DNA of 46,110 bases from an uncultured Bacteroides sp. Lineage in GTDB: Bacteria; Bacteroidota; Bacteroidia; Bacteroidales; Bacteroidaceae. Positions 9,142-16,418 of the stretch are shown piece after piece. Under the pieces are notes generated by a model that was not told the DNA's origin, ran no database searches, and saw nothing but the letters and a program-made list of their open reading frames with translations. The DNA lies in assembly GCA_944322355.1 (NCBI GenBank), contig CALUOT010000018.1, positions 1 to 46,110 on the forward strand, given 5' to 3'. The first letter of the stretch is position 1. The number at the start of each line of letters is the position of its first letter. The translations under genes were made by a program, and so were the position numbers.

Positions 9142-11001
9142 TTATTTTTCCTTCTCCTTATTAAGCGAATAAACTTGTGTACTTAGCTTAGCGCCGTATT
9201 GTTCATTATATCGCGTCGCAGCGATTTCGAACAAAGCATCCAAAGCGGGCATCAGATGTTTGCTCCCCGTCTTTACACCCGGACGAACAGCCGACTGATT
9301 ATAAGAAGCATCGACCTGACACATCAGAATTTGCAAAGCACGAGCATGGTCATAACTTTGCGCAAACGCCTCTTGCTGTGATAGCAAATGCATCATATTC
9401 AATACCTCTTTCCCATACTGCCCTACTAACTTAAACTGAAGAAGCCAAGGATGAATTTCTTTCAAGAGAACCGGATTCTCATCACCAGAAGCCAACAAAA
9501 CATCAGCCGCCCTCATTATTTTTTCACACTCCTTATCTACTTGCAGATAAGCCGAAGAAGTTATTTCACCTTTCTCCAGATAATTCTTCAACAACTCAGA
9601 AAGAGCAGATTGAATAGCAACCGATTCATCCCGCCTGAATTTCAAGCCCGACGGCCCCGGATCGGAATTATGAGCGGCAAAAGTTTCCAAATAGTCTGCA
9701 TAAGTAGGCATCAAAGCATTTAAGGCATATTTCCAAGAAACTTCACTATCATAACTCTCCATGTTCCACGTATAATCGGCCACACCATACAACGCAATCT
9801 TTGAGGCTTCGGCATGTTCCATGGGATTTGACACAAAAGCCGACACTTCATCTTTGATATCCAATCCGTTACCATAAACAGGGCCTAATAACAAATGATC
9901 GGTCACGTAATCGGAAACCGGAAAGTTCCACCAAAGATAAACCTTACGTTTCAGCAAAGGATTGATAAAGTCCAACGTCGGCTTATCAATTGTAGTCACC
10001 ACCTGCTTACCGGTCCACATCACACGGATATCCTTATTCAGCTTCTCACCGAGAGTCGTTATATACCCATCCTCAATTTTCACCCATTCATTATTATATT
10101 GCGTCGGACACATAATCAGCGGAGCCACATCTTCCTTAGCCTTCACAAAGTATTCATCAATGTAGTTCAACAACTCCACCTGCTTATCGGCTTTTGTCCC
10201 CTCACCCGAAATGTCATCAAAGAAAACCGCAAAGCCACGCACTCCCAACTGATACATGCTTTCGAACTTCTGCAAAAGAGCCGAACGGTCTTCTTCATTC
10301 CAATGAATATCTCCTCCCGGATGAATAGCCCAATAAAAAATGACTTCATTTTGTTTGGCCCGTTCAACTAACTGCTTGATTCGCTCTCCTTCTTCTATTG
10401 GATAGGGTTTACGCCAAGAAGGAGTCCGGTGATATGGATCATCTTTCGGACCATAGATATACACATTCATCTTATTCTGCCCATAAAAATCCAACTGATC
10501 CATACGGGCTTCATGACTCCAAGGTGTACCATAGAATCCTTCCACCACACCCCGATAAGGTACATCCGGATAATCCGTTATTTCTACCAAAGGCAATTTA
10601 TTCCGTGTGAGAAGCTGAGCCAAAGTCTGTACTCCATAATAAGCTCCCCGCTCATCGGCACCGGCTATAACTATCCGCTCTTTTTCTATTTGCAGATAAT
10701 AACCATCCGCCTTATTCGGAATCCGTTTCGCATATTTCCTCATACACTTGTCTGCTTGGGTTCCGACCCAAAGCTCAAAGTCAGCCTTAGATGTCTTACC
10801 CGACATCAACGAGTCAAGTAACAACAAGACCGGTTGACCACTTACCGAACTACCTGCATGCAATTGGTAATACTGTGGCACTAATACTGAATCATTCCGG
10901 AATACATATTCTTGCGGAGTGGGTTGCAACCGAAACTCCTGCGCCTGAACCGACGGGAATGCCCACAAGATAGAAGCTACTACCACTATAAACCTTTTCA
11001 T
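9142..11001 (-). CDS. Secreted GH84 beta-N-acetylglucosaminidase (O-GlcNAcase/hyaluronidase-like)
   Basis: 619 aa with an N-terminal signal peptide ending near AQEF. Residues about 25-140 form the GH20b-like N-terminal domain (YYLQIEKE...GAYYGVQTLAQLL). Residues about 145-440 form the GH84 barrel beginning YRGVVEGFYGTPWSHEARMD. The catalytic pair is the double aspartate in FAVFFDDISGEG, which acts by substrate assistance from the N-acetyl group. YNNEW and WWNFPVSD match the sugar-binding part of this family. The remainder is a helical bundle. It is shorter than the well-known 737-aa B. thetaiotaomicron enzyme, apparently lacking the C-terminal fibronectin-like region. The likely role is periplasmic or surface removal of GlcNAc from host glycans. 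Array B1 begins 18 bases before its start, and no TAnnTTTG box was seen, so the promoter is unclear. Confidence 0.93.
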   Translation of the reverse strand: MKRFIVVVASILWAFPSVQAQEFRLQPTPQEYVFRNDSVLVPQYYQLHAGSSVSGQPVLLLLDSLMSGKTSKADFELWVGTQADKCMRKYAKRIPNKADGYYLQIEKERIVIAGADERGAYYGVQTLAQLLTRNKLPLVEITDYPDVPYRGVVEGFYGTPWSHEARMDQLDFYGQNKMNVYIYGPKDDPYHRTPSWRKPYPIEEGERIKQLVERAKQNEVIFYWAIHPGGDIHWNEEDRSALLQKFESMYQLGVRGFAVFFDDISGEGTKADKQVELLNYIDEYFVKAKEDVAPLIMCPTQYNNEWVKIEDGYITTLGEKLNKDIRVMWTGKQVVTTIDKPTLDFINPLLKRKVYLWWNFPVSDYVTDHLLLGPVYGNGLDIKDEVSAFVSNPMEHAEASKIALYGVADYTWNMESYDSEVSWKYALNALMPTYADYLETFAAHNSDPGPSGLKFRRDESVAIQSALSELLKNYLEKGEITSSAYLQVDKECEKIMRAADVLLASGDENPVLLKEIHPWLLQFKLVGQYGKEVLNMMHLLSQQEAFAQSYDHARALQILMCQVDASYNQSAVRPGVKTGSKHLMPALDALFEIAATRYNEQYGAKLSTQVYSLNKEKEK

Positions 11002-11018
11002 ATACTTAGATAATTTAA

Positions 11019-11127
11019 ATATAAGTGCGTGGGCTCACGAATATATATAAAATGGCTCACGCACTTATATGAAATGGCCCACGAATATATAAGAAATTTT
11101 GGCAGCATAAAACTGCCATATTGTCAG
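11019..11127. repeat. 22-bp triple direct-repeat element, copy 1 (element B1)
   Basis: Three consecutive 22-bp units at 11032-11053, 11054-11075 and 11076-11097 share GGCYCACG, an AT-rich middle and a RAAAT end. They are preceded by ATATAAGTGCGTG (11019-11031), which is the exact reverse complement of the middle part of unit 2. After unit 3 come TTT and the hairpin GGCAG-CATAAAA-CTGCC (11101-11117), then TTGTCAG. The same element in the same register occurs at 38291-38399. It lies between the stop of the alkaline phosphatase gene and the start of the GH84 gene, both on the minus strand. Confidence 0.9.
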
Positions 11128-11164
11128 CTATTCAAATAAAAGATATCCGTTTTCAATTGGATCG

Positions 11165-12556
11165 TTACTTATACCCACCGGCCTTGGCAATCCGTTTGGG
11201 AATGTCCGTATTATCCATCTTGCCCATGAAAAGCTCTGAACCGGCACCCACAGCGTATACCGGAACATACTCTGCTGTATGACTACCACTGGTCCAACCC
11301 AAATGGGCTATCTCGTTCATCACACTATTGGCAGCTACCGCCAGCGGCTCGGTCTTGGAATAAAGCGTTTCTTTGAAAACCACCTTATGCTTCACGAAAG
11401 AAGTCTCATAAGCATCACGCAACATTTTTTCCTGTTCCCAAGTCAAAGGTAACCGGGTCCAGAAACCCATCTTCTCGGATAACAGGCTCTTAACTTGCTC
11501 CCAGGAAGTTTCTTGGCGACGCAAATCCGTAATCTGACGGGACAAGTTATCCAAGGATTGCTGCTGGTGAACCAAGGATTTCAGGCTCAGCGTATACGTA
11601 CCGGTACCCAAACCCAAACCACCGGTCTCATGATCCGCAGACACGACAATCAACGTCTCCTTCGGATGTTTCTTATAGAACTCATAAGCCACCCGAATGG
11701 CCTGATCCAAATCGACAGTTTCCGTAAAGACCGTAGCCGGATCATTATTATGGCAAGCCCAATCGATCTTACCACCTTCCACCATCAGGAAAAAACCTTT
11801 CTTATTGTCCTTCATCAAGAAATCAATGGCACTTTCCGTAATCTGAGCCAAAGTCAAGTCACTTTCCTTACGGTCAAGAGCATAAGGAAGACAGTCGGAT
11901 GCACCATTTTCGTCCTGAATCAGTACCAGTTTATCGGAGGAGGAAGCCTTTTGTTTATACTCGTCCAAACCTCTGGCAAGGGTATAACCGGCATCTTCCA
12001 TGATGCCATAGACCGGCGATGCTTCCTGCCCGTCGTACTTCGTTGTCGGTTTCAAAAAGCCTGCACCGGCAAAAAAGTCAAAATCACTTTGAGGAAGTTC
12101 GCAAGCTATCTCATAATACATATTACGATTTACCTGATGGGCATAGAAAGCTGCCGGAGTAGCATGATCCACACTCACACTGGTGGCTATACCCACCTTT
12201 TTACCACTGTTCTTGGCGCGATAGGCCACGCTTTGAAGCACCTGCTTATCCACATCCACCCCGATGGCACCGTTATAGGTCTTCGAACCGGTTGCCAAGG
12301 CTGTTCCCCCGGCGGCCGAATCAGTTATGGAGTTGGAAGCCGAAAAAGAAGTAGCCATGCCTGCCACCGGAAAAGAACCAAACAATAAGTTCTGAACGCC
12401 GGTCCGTCCCTCTTTTTCAGCCAAATACATCTCGGTTGCGTTTACCTGATTCACTCCCATACCATCACCAATAAAGAAAAATACATATTTCGCCTGCTGG
12501 GCACAAGCCATACCCGCCACTAAGACGAAAAGTAATAAATACGTCAATCGTTTCAT
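11165..12556 (-). CDS. Secreted alkaline phosphatase (PhoA family)
   Basis: 463 aa with a signal peptide (MKRLTYLLLFVLVAGMACAQ). Alkaline phosphatase motifs: metal-binding FFIGDGMG near the N terminus, the nucleophile serine in DSAAGGTALATGSK, the metal ligand region EGGKIDWACHNND, SADHETGGLGLG, and the late histidine in SGSHTAEYVPVYA. It hydrolyses phosphomonoesters in the periplasm or at the surface, possibly feeding the cell phosphate from glycan or nucleotide phosphates. It has its own promoter (box at 12591-12598) and is followed after 37 bases by element B1 and then GH84, so co-transcription with GH84 is possible. The gene symbol is left open because Bacteroidales carry several unrelated phosphatases. 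Confidence 0.94.
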   Translation of the reverse strand: MKRLTYLLLFVLVAGMACAQQAKYVFFFIGDGMGVNQVNATEMYLAEKEGRTGVQNLLFGSFPVAGMATSFSASNSITDSAAGGTALATGSKTYNGAIGVDVDKQVLQSVAYRAKNSGKKVGIATSVSVDHATPAAFYAHQVNRNMYYEIACELPQSDFDFFAGAGFLKPTTKYDGQEASPVYGIMEDAGYTLARGLDEYKQKASSSDKLVLIQDENGASDCLPYALDRKESDLTLAQITESAIDFLMKDNKKGFFLMVEGGKIDWACHNNDPATVFTETVDLDQAIRVAYEFYKKHPKETLIVVSADHETGGLGLGTGTYTLSLKSLVHQQQSLDNLSRQITDLRRQETSWEQVKSLLSEKMGFWTRLPLTWEQEKMLRDAYETSFVKHKVVFKETLYSKTEPLAVAANSVMNEIAHLGWTSGSHTAEYVPVYAVGAGSELFMGKMDNTDIPKRIAKAGGYK

Positions 12557-12590
12557 ACCATATATCTTTTTAAATAATGAGAATAGTGAA

Positions 12591-12598
12591 CAAAGGTA
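12591..12598 (-). promoter_or_regulatory. -7 promoter box for the alkaline phosphatase gene
   Basis: The minus strand reads TACCTTTG (TAnnTTTG), 34 bases upstream of the ATG. A weak -33 candidate TTGG sits 19 bases further upstream. Confidence 0.65.
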
Positions 12599-12633
12599 AA
12601 CATTTCATTCTTCACACCCAATGACAAATCCGT

Positions 12634-12678
12634 TAAAAAAAGAAGTCCCGCTACAGCCAAACCTGCCACGGGACTTCT
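12634..12678 (-). terminator. Rho-independent terminator of pta-ackA
   Basis: AGAAGTCCCG (12641-12650) pairs perfectly with CGGGACTTCT (12669-12678). On the minus strand the stem is followed directly by a run of T's. It lies 25 bases beyond the ackA stop. Confidence 0.9.
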
Positions 12679-12702
12679 TATAAAAGTTGTAAGAGTATGT
12701 TT

Positions 12703-13899
12703 TTACTTATTCAAAATAGCCATGGTATCGGATGCAATCATCAATTCCTCATCCGTAGGAATCACCACGACTTTCACCTTGGAATCATCAGCCGAGATAA
12801 TGGCTTCTTCTCCACGAACTTTATTCTTTTCTGCATCCAGCTTGACTCCCATAAATTCCAGTCCGGAGCAAGCTCCCCAACGGGCACTGGCTTGATTTTC
12901 GCCCACACCACCGGTGAAGACAATCACATCAGCCCCACCCAAGGCAGCTGCATAGGCACCGATATACTTCTTAATGCGGTAGAAATACATATTCTCAGCC
13001 AAAATAGCCTTTGCATCTCCTTCATTTACGGCGTTCTCCAAATCGCGCATGTCGCTGGATTTTCCAAAGACTCCCATCACACCGCTTTTCTTATTCAGCA
13101 GATTAGAAACGCCATTGGCATCCAACTGTTCTTTCTCCATAATGAAGGTCACAGCACCTGCATCAATATCTCCACTACGTGTACCCATCATCAAGCCTTC
13201 CAAAGGTGTCAATCCCATGCTGGTATCTACGCATTTGCCATCCTTAATGGCTGAAATGGATCCTCCATTGCCGATGTGGCAAGTGATAATCTTGGTTCCT
13301 TCAGGTTGAATACCCAAAAATTCGCAAACACGCTTGGATACATAGCGATGAGAAGTTCCATGGAAGCCATAACGACGTATACCATACTTTTCATAAAGTT
13401 CATAAGGAATGGCATACATATAAGCATAATCGGGCATCGTCTGATGGAAAGCGGTATCAAACACACCTACTTGAGGCACATTCGGCAGAATGGCATCAAT
13501 GGCATGTACACCCTTCAAGTTAGCCGGATTATGCAAAGGAGCCAAATCGTTGCAAGCTGTAAAGGCCTCCAACACTTCCGGAGTCAATAATACAGACTCG
13601 CTGAACTTTTCGCCTCCATGTACCATACGATGTCCCACAGCACCGATTTCATCCATAGACTGAATGGCACCATACTCCGGTGAAACCAACGTGTGCAAAA
13701 TGAATTCCACACCCACCGTATGTTCCGGTATATCTTTTTCAAGTATCTTCTTTTCACCGTTCGGCAAAGTCAACTTCAAGAACGAACCAGGCAAACCGAT
13801 TTTTTCAATACCGCCTTGCGCAATAACGGCTTTATGCTCCATGTCAAACAACTTGTATTTGATAGAAGAGCTGCCACAGTTCAAAACCAATACTTTCAT
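12703..13899 (-). CDS. ackA: Acetate kinase
   Basis: 398 aa, normal family length. It converts acetyl phosphate plus ADP to acetate plus ATP, the ATP-yielding step of acetate fermentation. ASKHA-fold signatures are present: N-terminal MKVLVLNCGSSSIKYKLF, VGHRMVHGGEKF, FDTAFHQTMP, the RRYGFHGTSHRYV loop, CHIGNGGSISAI, and FTGGVGENQ near the C terminus. It follows pta by 21 bases, so the two are co-transcribed from the pta promoter, and a strong terminator follows. Confidence 0.98.
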   Translation of the reverse strand: MKVLVLNCGSSSIKYKLFDMEHKAVIAQGGIEKIGLPGSFLKLTLPNGEKKILEKDIPEHTVGVEFILHTLVSPEYGAIQSMDEIGAVGHRMVHGGEKFSESVLLTPEVLEAFTACNDLAPLHNPANLKGVHAIDAILPNVPQVGVFDTAFHQTMPDYAYMYAIPYELYEKYGIRRYGFHGTSHRYVSKRVCEFLGIQPEGTKIITCHIGNGGSISAIKDGKCVDTSMGLTPLEGLMMGTRSGDIDAGAVTFIMEKEQLDANGVSNLLNKKSGVMGVFGKSSDMRDLENAVNEGDAKAILAENMYFYRIKKYIGAYAAALGGADVIVFTGGVGENQASARWGACSGLEFMGVKLDAEKNKVRGEEAIISADDSKVKVVVIPTDEELMIASDTMAILNK

Positions 13900-13920
13900 A
13901 CGTATTTACTTTATCAATTA

Positions 13921-14937
13921 TTATTTATTAGCCTTAGCTGCAATAGCCTGATTAGCCGTAATGGCAATCATACGATACACATCCTCGATGGAACATCCGC
14001 GTGACAAGTCGTTCACCGGACGGGCAATACCTTGAAGAATCGGACCTACGGCATCGGCATGTCCCAAACGTTGAACCAACTTATAAGAAATGTTACCTAC
14101 TTCCAAGTTTGGTACGACCAAAACATTGGCATGTCCGGCAATCGACGAACCCGGTGCCTTGCTTGCACCTACTTCAGGAACCAAAGCTGCATCAGCCTGC
14201 AATTCTCCGTCAATGGCAATATCCGGAGCCATTTCCTTTGCTATTTTCAATGCCTCAACCACTTTGTCTACCACCTCATGCTTGGCAGAGCCTTTCGTTG
14301 AGAAACTCAACATAGCCACTTTCGGATCGAGACCGGCTACGGCACGAGCCGTACGAGCCGTACATATAGCAATCTGAGCCAACTGATTGGCATCAGGAAC
14401 CGGCGTAACAGCCACATCACCCATCACCAAAATACCATTCTTACCATATTCGGGAGCATGAGTCAACAGCAACATGGCACCGGATACACAAGTAATGCCC
14501 GGAGCAGTCTTGATAATCTGCAAGGCCGGACGAAGTACATTGCCCGTCGTGTTGCGAGCACCGGCCAACTGACCATCCGCATCCCCATTCTTAATCATCA
14601 GACAGCCCAAATACAACGGGTCAAGCACCAATTTACGGGCTTCTTCAATCGTCATACCCTTCTTTTTGCGCAATTCGCACAACAGTTGAGCATATTCTTC
14701 TTTCTTCGGATGATTTTCCGGATCTACAATCGTAGCTTTCGAAATATTTCCCAACCCCCATTCCTTGGCACAAGCTTGGATTTCATCAGGATTACCCAAA
14801 ATAATCAGGTCAGCAATTCCATCTGTCAAAATTTGATTGGCAGCTTTTAAAGTACGTTCTTCCGTACCTTCAGGAAGTACGATGCGTTGGCGATCAGCCT
14901 TGGCACGTTCCAAAATTTCATTAATTAGTCTTTGCAT
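13921..14937 (-). CDS. pta: Phosphate acetyltransferase
   Basis: 338 aa, the short single-domain form without the N-terminal DRTGG/BioD-like regulatory domains of enteric Pta. It transfers the acetyl group of acetyl-CoA to phosphate, giving acetyl phosphate for AckA. Motifs: IVLPEGTEERTL at the start, GLKxG-like GQLAGARNTTGNVLRPALQIIK in the middle, and FSTKGSA with PGSSIAGHANVLVVPNLEVGN towards the end. It is first in the pta-ackA operon and divergent from lrgA-lrgB; a -7 box lies at 14986-14993. Confidence 0.97.
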   Translation of the reverse strand: MQRLINEILERAKADRQRIVLPEGTEERTLKAANQILTDGIADLIILGNPDEIQACAKEWGLGNISKATIVDPENHPKKEEYAQLLCELRKKKGMTIEEARKLVLDPLYLGCLMIKNGDADGQLAGARNTTGNVLRPALQIIKTAPGITCVSGAMLLLTHAPEYGKNGILVMGDVAVTPVPDANQLAQIAICTARTARAVAGLDPKVAMLSFSTKGSAKHEVVDKVVEALKIAKEMAPDIAIDGELQADAALVPEVGASKAPGSSIAGHANVLVVPNLEVGNISYKLVQRLGHADAVGPILQGIARPVNDLSRGCSIEDVYRMIAITANQAIAAKANK

Positions 14938-14985
14938 GATATATAGTGTATATAATTATGTCGGTAATATGTATTAGCCACGATG

Positions 14986-14993
14986 CAAAAATA
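14986..14993 (-). promoter_or_regulatory. -7 promoter box for pta-ackA
   Basis: The minus strand reads TATTTTTG (TAnnTTTG), about 48 bases before pta. Just upstream is the inverted repeat TTTTGC-N12-GCAAAA (14999-15022), which could be an operator shared by the divergent pta and lrgA promoters. The operator role is inference only. Confidence 0.6.
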
Positions 14994-15118
14994 CACAATT
15001 TTGCTATATCAAGTTTGCAAAAACTGCTTTTTTTTCAAACAAAAGAAGATGATTTCATATGTTTGACAACAGAAAAAATAAAAAAGCCGGTTTGAGACTA
15101 CTGTTTAGTCTTTATATG

Positions 15119-15126
15119 TACCTTTG
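15119..15126 (+). promoter_or_regulatory. -7 promoter box for lrgA-lrgB
   Basis: TACCTTTG matches TAnnTTTG, 33 bases upstream of the lrgA ATG. TTTG at 15091-15094 is a possible -33, with a rather long 24-base spacing. Confidence 0.65.
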
Positions 15127-15159
15127 CAGCCGTTTTCAAATAGGTAAAGTTTTTTAAGT

Positions 15160-15510
15160 ATGATTAGACAATGTTCGATTTTATTCGGATGTCTGGCTTT
15201 GGGTGAACTCATCGTCTACCTGACAGGAATCAAACTTCCTTCCAGCATCATCGGAATGCTTTTACTCACTTCCTTCCTACAAATGGGTTGGATCAAATTG
15301 GAATGGGTACAAGGACTGACCAACTTCCTGGTGGCCAATCTCGGATTCTTTTTCGTTCCGTCCGGCGTAGCATTAATGCTCTATTTCGACATTATCCGGG
15401 CACAATTCTGGCCCATCGTCGTAGCGACACTGGTCAGCACCATTTTAGTATTAATCGTAACCGGTTGGGTTCATCAAATAGTTCGTAAATATGGATTTTT
15501 TCGAAAATAA
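15160..15510 (+). CDS. lrgA: LrgA/CidA family membrane protein
   Basis: 116 aa with four hydrophobic segments and the family motif PSSIIGMLLL near residue 30, plus FFVPSGVALM around residue 65. LrgA/CidA proteins are the small, holin-like partners of LrgB/CidB. In several bacteria the pair moves pyruvate or other small metabolites and is tied to overflow metabolism and cell lysis. The 3' end overlaps lrgB by 20 bases, implying coupled translation. Divergence from pta-ackA supports a role in pyruvate/acetate handling here, though that is inference. Confidence 0.92.
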   Translation: MIRQCSILFGCLALGELIVYLTGIKLPSSIIGMLLLTSFLQMGWIKLEWVQGLTNFLVANLGFFFVPSGVALMLYFDIIRAQFWPIVVATLVSTILVLIVTGWVHQIVRKYGFFRK

Positions 15511-16186
15511 ATTTTTCCTGTTGGCTATTACTTTCGGCTTCTACTTCCTTGCCAAAGTGATTCAAAAGAAAACCGGATGGCTGGTACTGAACCCGATTCT
15601 GTTGGCCATCGCTTTACTGATCTGTTTCCTGCAATGCACCGGAGTTTCCTACGAAACCTATTCTGAAGCCGGTTCATTAGTTGAGTTTTGGTTGAAACCT
15701 GCCGTTGTGGCATTAGGTGTCCCCTTATACTTACAATTAAAGATGATCAAAAAACAATGGATGCCTATTCTTATATCTCAGTTGGCCGGTTGCATTATCG
15801 GACTGGTGGCGGTAGTGGTTATTGCCCAAGTAATGGGTGCCTCGCCTGAAGTCATCATGTCTTTGGCTCCCAAGTCCGTCACTACCCCGATAGCCATGGA
15901 AGTATCCAATGCCGTAGGCGGCATACCTTCCCTGACAGCCGCCGTAGTCATCGTAGTAGGTCTGTTTGGAGCCATTTGCGGTTTTAAGGTATTACAGGTA
16001 GGCCATGTAGGCAGCCCGATAGCCCAAGGATTATCCATGGGTACAGCCTCCCATGCCGTCGGGACTTCCCGGGCCATGGAAGTAAGCGGCAAGTACGGAG
16101 CATACGCCAGTTTGGGTCTTACCTTGAACGGCATACTGACAGCCCTGTTAGCACCTACCATCCTGCACTTTTTAGGATTGTATTAG
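15491..16186 (+). CDS. lrgB: LrgB/CidB family membrane protein
   Basis: 231 aa, predominantly hydrophobic with about seven membrane segments. Family motifs: PLYLQLKMIKKQW, the signature SLAPKSVTTPIAMEVS in the middle, and GTASHAVGTSRAMEVS near the C terminus. It is the larger partner of LrgA and starts inside the lrgA gene at 15491. The downstream gap to the convergent susD carries an array of ACTTAAGT palindromes and a terminator at 16348-16382. Confidence 0.93.
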   Translation: MDFFENKFFLLAITFGFYFLAKVIQKKTGWLVLNPILLAIALLICFLQCTGVSYETYSEAGSLVEFWLKPAVVALGVPLYLQLKMIKKQWMPILISQLAGCIIGLVAVVVIAQVMGASPEVIMSLAPKSVTTPIAMEVSNAVGGIPSLTAAVVIVVGLFGAICGFKVLQVGHVGSPIAQGLSMGTASHAVGTSRAMEVSGKYGAYASLGLTLNGILTALLAPTILHFLGLY

Positions 16187-16207
16187 GCCTTCAGAAACAT
16201 CCCTGAA

Positions 16208-16317
16208 ATAATACTTAAGTATACCCTTCAGAAAGACTTAAGTGTTTACCCTGCAAACAGTTAAGTGTTATACCCCCAAACACTTAAGTATTTCTGACCT
16301 ATACACTTAAGTGTTTC
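16208..16317. repeat. Exact 23-bp-period array of five ACTTAAGT palindromes
   Basis: The core ACTTAAGT (third copy AGTTAAGT) starts at 16213, 16236, 16259, 16282 and 16305, a step of exactly 23 bp each time. Taken as 18-bp units the copies converge on GAAACACTTAAGTGTTTC, a perfect palindrome. The 5-bp spacers differ: CTTCA, CCCTG, ACCCC, TGACC. It lies between the convergent 3' ends of lrgB and susD. It is not a CRISPR array, because the spacers are far too short. Confidence 0.9.
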
Positions 16318-16347
16318 TGAAACATAATGTTATCTACATAAAAGAAT

Positions 16348-16382
16348 CGTGCCAAGATGCAACTGTTCCACATCCTGGCACG
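16348..16382. terminator. Terminator hairpin between lrgB and susD
   Basis: CGTGCCAAGATG (16348-16359) pairs with CATCCTGGCACG (16371-16382), one mismatch. TTTCTTATTC follows on the plus strand and ATTCTTTTATG on the minus strand, so it could serve both converging transcripts. Confidence 0.75.
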
Positions 16383-16418
16383 TTTCTTATTCAAAGGGAA
16401 TCAAGGACAAACAGTCCG

